Positions 61,509-64,000 of a stretch of 64,000 bases of DNA are shown one piece after another. The DNA is from Methylobacterium sp. E-005 (GTDB taxonomy: Bacteria > Pseudomonadota > Alphaproteobacteria > Rhizobiales > Beijerinckiaceae), in the NCBI RefSeq assembly GCF_022829725.1, contig NZ_JAKSYG010000099.1, positions 1-64,000 of the forward strand. Direction: 5' to 3'. A program made the translations under genes and the position numbers. Below the pieces are notes generated by a model, which saw only the letters and a list, made by a program, of their open reading frames with translations, was not told the DNA's origin and ran no database searches. How positions within the stretch are numbered: position 1 is the first letter of the stretch; every line of letters begins with the position of its first letter.

Positions 61509-61880
61509 TCAGGCGGCCTGCGCCGCAGCGGACGGGCTGTCGACAGCCTCAGCCGCGAGGGCGCGTAGGTAAGCCCAGGGGAAGATCCCGCGGGCATGAC
61601 CGTCAGTGAACGCGATATGGACGGCATAGCCGCCCATAGGTTCGACGTGGGTGACCGCGATGTCGGCGAAGGACTGGGGGAAGCGGTCCACGATCCGATC
61701 GCGGGTGCACCACGCACACCGGCAACGAAGGCGCAGACGCTCAGCGGGCAGGGTCGCGGACAGTCCGTCGCGCCAAATCAGTTTGAGCGCGGTCCCGCCG
61801 CGCGAGAGGGTCGCAGCGTCGGGAATCGCGTCGCGATCGAACGGAGGAGGGCTCGGAAGCTCGATCTCGCAATTTGCCAT
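61509..61880 (-). CDS. DUF971 (GBBH-like N-terminal domain) protein
   Basis: A 123-aa protein matching the DUF971 / gamma-butyrobetaine hydroxylase N-terminal domain: LKLIWRDGLSATLPAERLRLRCRCAWC, with a CxCxxC cysteine cluster, VEPMGGYAVHIAFTDGHARGIFPWAYLRAL. Such proteins bind zinc or Fe-S clusters and some assist Fe-S assembly. ATG 61880 follows GAGGAGGAG. It is the first gene of the leftward run and is 64 bases from the AprA-like gene. Confidence 0.88.
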   Translation of the reverse strand: MANCEIELPSPPPFDRDAIPDAATLSRGGTALKLIWRDGLSATLPAERLRLRCRCAWCTRDRIVDRFPQSFADIAVTHVEPMGGYAVHIAFTDGHARGIFPWAYLRALAAEAVDSPSAAAQAA

Positions 61881-62210
61881 ACGCTCCTCCTCTGATGCCT
61901 TCGTCACAGAAGCCCAGGAGAGGTCGATCGGACAGCAATTAGTTGCCTGGAATTACAGTCAGGTGGCAGCGGGATAAGCGCTTCGCTCAGCCACCGTGCG
62001 TTCAGTTTGCTGCTGGCGAGCTGTTCGTGGTGCTAAGGGCCGGACGGAGCGCCGCCGGCTCCGCTGCGGGAGAGCGACGCAGGTTCTGAACTCGCTGCTC
62101 TGCAAACTTGGCGTAGGCCGTCACAGTCTAGCTGTCTTACAAGAATATCCCCGATGACTGCAGACCATCTTTGACTAGTAATACCCTTTTTATTTCGATC
62201 GTTTTTACGA
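61881..62210. other. Promoter region of the DUF971/AprAB-like run
   Basis: About 330 bases with no gene. An AT-richer part near 62160-62220 lies just past the ThiF gene stop. The promoter of the long leftward run is expected close to 61890-61980. Confidence 0.4.
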
Positions 62211-63587
62211 CTACATGGATCGTGAGGCGAGAGATGGCTTGCCCCAGAGTTTATCCGCAACGGCCAGAAAGTGCGGCTTCGAGCAGAATTCGCAGTCGGA
62301 CTCGCGGGGGCGCAGCCTGCGAAGCCGATGCATCGGTGCGCCCCAGGGATCAGCCTGCCAGTAGTTGGTTGGGGTGATCCCGGCCTCCGAGCGCAGAAGC
62401 TCGACCACCAACAGCGCGCCAGCAAGGGAGCTGACGAAGGCGAAAGGAGCGAGTACCTGGCGGCCCTCCGGCGTCTTCAGGGCCTGCTCGGCGCAAAGCT
62501 GCTTGAACAGGCTGTCGTAGGCCATACCCACGAGGTCGGCCTCCGATAGGTTCGGATGGACGGCGCGGATCCTGGCGGCGGCGAATGCAGAGATCAGGCT
62601 CTCCTTGACCATGGCCAGCGTGATCCCGAGCCCGTCCGCGATGGCCTGCTCGCGGACGTTCTCCTCCGGCACGTGCTTGTAGATGCATGCGAGGCATGCG
62701 TATGCCGTAGGCTGCACGTGCGAGTGCACGACCACCGCCCGGATGTCGGTGGTCGAGGCATCGAGCACCCTTCGAGGTACCTCGCGCTGGATGCTCCGGC
62801 GAACCCTGCGGCTGTCTACCGTGACGAGGACTGTGCGCTGCGGGCCCTCTCGTTTGACGAACGTCGAGAACTCCTCGACGAACGGTTGCAGCCGCAGCCC
62901 CGGGAAGTCGGGTTGGGCGTTGCGGGTCAGCGCCCCCGCCTTCTCCGATCGCACGTCGGCGTCAGTGAGGTAGAGGCAGCGGTTCGGGTTTCCGGCGCCG
63001 ACCTTCTTGGGATCGATGACCGGAAGCACACCCTTCACGCTTACATGGCGTAGAGCGCGGAGGAAGCCGTGCCCGACGGCGCCGGCGCCGATCAAGACGG
63101 CGCCCGTGAGGTCGATCGTGGCGTCCAGCGTCCCTGGTGGGAGACCTAGCTGATCGAACCGGATCACGACGGGGAAGCTCACCGGCGGCAGGCCGGTTGC
63201 GTCAATGGCGGTCGCCAGGGTGGCGGCGGCCGTCGGACATGCCGCGATCGCGGCAAGGAGCGGATGGGGCGCCTTGCCGCCGCGTTTGACGGGGAAGCGG
63301 TCGATCGTGGCGCCCTCGGCGTCTATGGCGGCATGGACGTGCGTCAGATCGGTGCGCGGCTCCGCTCGCCCGACGACGAGTTCCATACGGCAACGCGCGT
63401 TGGGCTCCCGGACCACGGATACGGTGCGACTCAGCAGCGATTGGATCTCGTCGGCCCATGCGGCGCTGACACCGTCATCGGCCACCGTGAGCAGCACGGT
63501 GGAGTTCAGCCTATGGGAAGCCTCGTCCTCGTCCACCCCGAGGATGGATGCCAGCATCCTGGCGTTCTCCTGAGCGGCACCGGTCAT
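62211..63587 (-). CDS. ThiF/E1-like protein of a bacterial ubiquitin-like system
   Basis: A 458-aa E1-superfamily protein. The ThiF-type adenylation domain starts near residue 160: nucleotide loop LIGAGAVGHGF (GAGAVG 167-172), Asp192, and the conserved Asn-Arg-Lys set in AGNPNRCLYL and RSEKAGAL. Two CxxC pairs, Cys298/301 and Cys432/435, form the structural zinc site found in E1-like enzymes. Cys365 (FKQLCAEQ) is a candidate catalytic residue. The ~155-residue N-terminal region is not recognised. Its ATG overlaps the JAB gene stop by four bases, so the two form one operon. This fits BilD/BubC-type E1 in antiviral ubiquitin-like systems. Confidence 0.85.
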   Translation of the reverse strand: MTGAAQENARMLASILGVDEDEASHRLNSTVLLTVADDGVSAAWADEIQSLLSRTVSVVREPNARCRMELVVGRAEPRTDLTHVHAAIDAEGATIDRFPVKRGGKAPHPLLAAIAACPTAAATLATAIDATGLPPVSFPVVIRFDQLGLPPGTLDATIDLTGAVLIGAGAVGHGFLRALRHVSVKGVLPVIDPKKVGAGNPNRCLYLTDADVRSEKAGALTRNAQPDFPGLRLQPFVEEFSTFVKREGPQRTVLVTVDSRRVRRSIQREVPRRVLDASTTDIRAVVVHSHVQPTAYACLACIYKHVPEENVREQAIADGLGITLAMVKESLISAFAAARIRAVHPNLSEADLVGMAYDSLFKQLCAEQALKTPEGRQVLAPFAFVSSLAGALLVVELLRSEAGITPTNYWQADPWGAPMHRLRRLRPRESDCEFCSKPHFLAVADKLWGKPSLASRSM

Positions 63588-64000
63588 CCAACGACCTCCA
63601 GACGGGCGAGCGGGCCTTGACTGGGCACCTGCGTCCACCTGTTCTCCGGCGTGAGCTCGTAGGTCATCGCCTGCTCGGTGAAGTTCAGCGGCGTGGTGGT
63701 CCGTGCGAACCTTGGCAAGACGAGGGACAGTCCGCCCAGTTGCCTGACGATCGCCCAGGAATCGTCCGCTTCGGAGTGGTAGGCGTAACCGGGATGGCTG
63801 TGGACCTGGGCCACCAGCCTGAGCCGCCCAGCCCGCAGGTACGCCATCAACGTCCTCATGCTTTCTGGTGGCAGCCTGAAGTAGTCGAAGTCCGCCACCT
63901 GCCCGGGCTCGTAGACCTCGACGACCCTCGTCGCTCCCTCGTGTGCCATCGGCGCCAACCAGAGGACCACGCGCTCCTCACGTCGCTCCCCGCCGGCCTG
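63584..64000 (-). CDS. JAB/JAMM deubiquitinase-like protease (partial)
   Basis: Reads leftward from the window edge (no start seen) to TGA at 63584-63586, about 138 residues. The JAMM zinc motif is AQVHSHPGYAYHSEADD, i.e. HxH, then Ser and Asp at the usual spacing less one. The preceding helix MRTLMAYLRAGRLRLV and the block DSWAIVRQLGGLSLVLPRFA are typical of bacterial JAB proteins. It would cut a ubiquitin-like tag from targets or precursors. The genes expected upstream (ubiquitin-like protein and E2) lie outside the window. Confidence 0.85.
   Translation of the reverse strand, partial: QAGGERREERVVLWLAPMAHEGATRVVEVYEPGQVADFDYFRLPPESMRTLMAYLRAGRLRLVAQVHSHPGYAYHSEADDSWAIVRQLGGLSLVLPRFARTTTPLNFTEQAMTYELTPENRWTQVPSQGPLARLEVVG

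Noticed and set aside
59693..61717. Longer start for the AprA-like protein at 61717
   Set aside because: The extra ~90 residues are Ser/Arg/Pro-rich and lie antisense to the DUF971 reading frame; the ATG at 61444 puts the flavin motif at the normal distance.

Overview
The window is high-GC DNA with the gene content of a Methylobacterium/Methylorubrum-like alphaproteobacterium. Signs of this are HWE-type histidine kinases, an EcfG-like sigma factor, a dispersed repeat of the type I associate with Methylobacterium genomes (recalled, not searched), and IS5/IS427- and IS3-type remnants. No rRNA, tRNA or CRISPR array was recognised. The species assignment is inference.

Left part (1-9.7 kb): the 3' end of ruvB, a repeat element, an SDR oxidoreductase, msrA, then a leftward ugpB-ugpA-ugpE-ugpC glycerol-3-phosphate-type ABC importer followed by a BDH2-like SDR. 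Next comes a decayed stretch with a LivG-type ATPase relic, an IS5-family transposase relic and an AT-rich island holding one small membrane-protein gene.

Middle (9.7-45.8 kb): a very dense sensory region. It holds seven histidine kinases. Two carry canonical LOV cysteines, one carries a LOV-like domain with the cysteine replaced, and three are HWE/HisKA_2 type. It also holds a soluble PAS chemoreceptor, a PAS-PAS-XRE regulator, an ECF sigma factor next to a Cache-like secreted protein, two stand-alone response regulators, and a two-domain KaiC-like ATPase translationally coupled to a hybrid kinase. Embedded among them are an RcnR/RcnA metal-efflux pair with a near-perfect operator palindrome, Dps, a catalase-family protein, and several dead genes (RTX-repeat protein, cytochrome P450, tyrosine recombinase, IS3-truncated membrane sensor).

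45.8-48.8 kb is a mobile-element scar: a defective IS5/IS427-type element with recognisable terminal inverted repeats lies inside a frameshifted tyrosine-recombinase gene.

48.8-61.9 kb is a run of thirteen leftward genes. It encodes a DUF971 protein, an AprA-like flavoprotein, an AprB-like 2x[4Fe-4S] ferredoxin, a HEAT-repeat protein, a Crp/Fnr regulator, an SsuABC/TauABC-like ABC transporter whose binding protein ends in what looks like a NosL-like domain, FdxA, ferredoxin-NADP reductase, an EamA transporter and two exported amidases. I read the upstream part as an uptake-plus-redox module for an unknown, possibly organosulfur, substrate. It is the best candidate for an undescribed metabolic system here.

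The right edge (62.2-64 kb) carries a ThiF/E1-like protein overlapped by a JAB/JAMM peptidase that runs off the window. This is the tail of a bacterial ubiquitin-like conjugation operon, probably antiviral (Bil/Bub-like).
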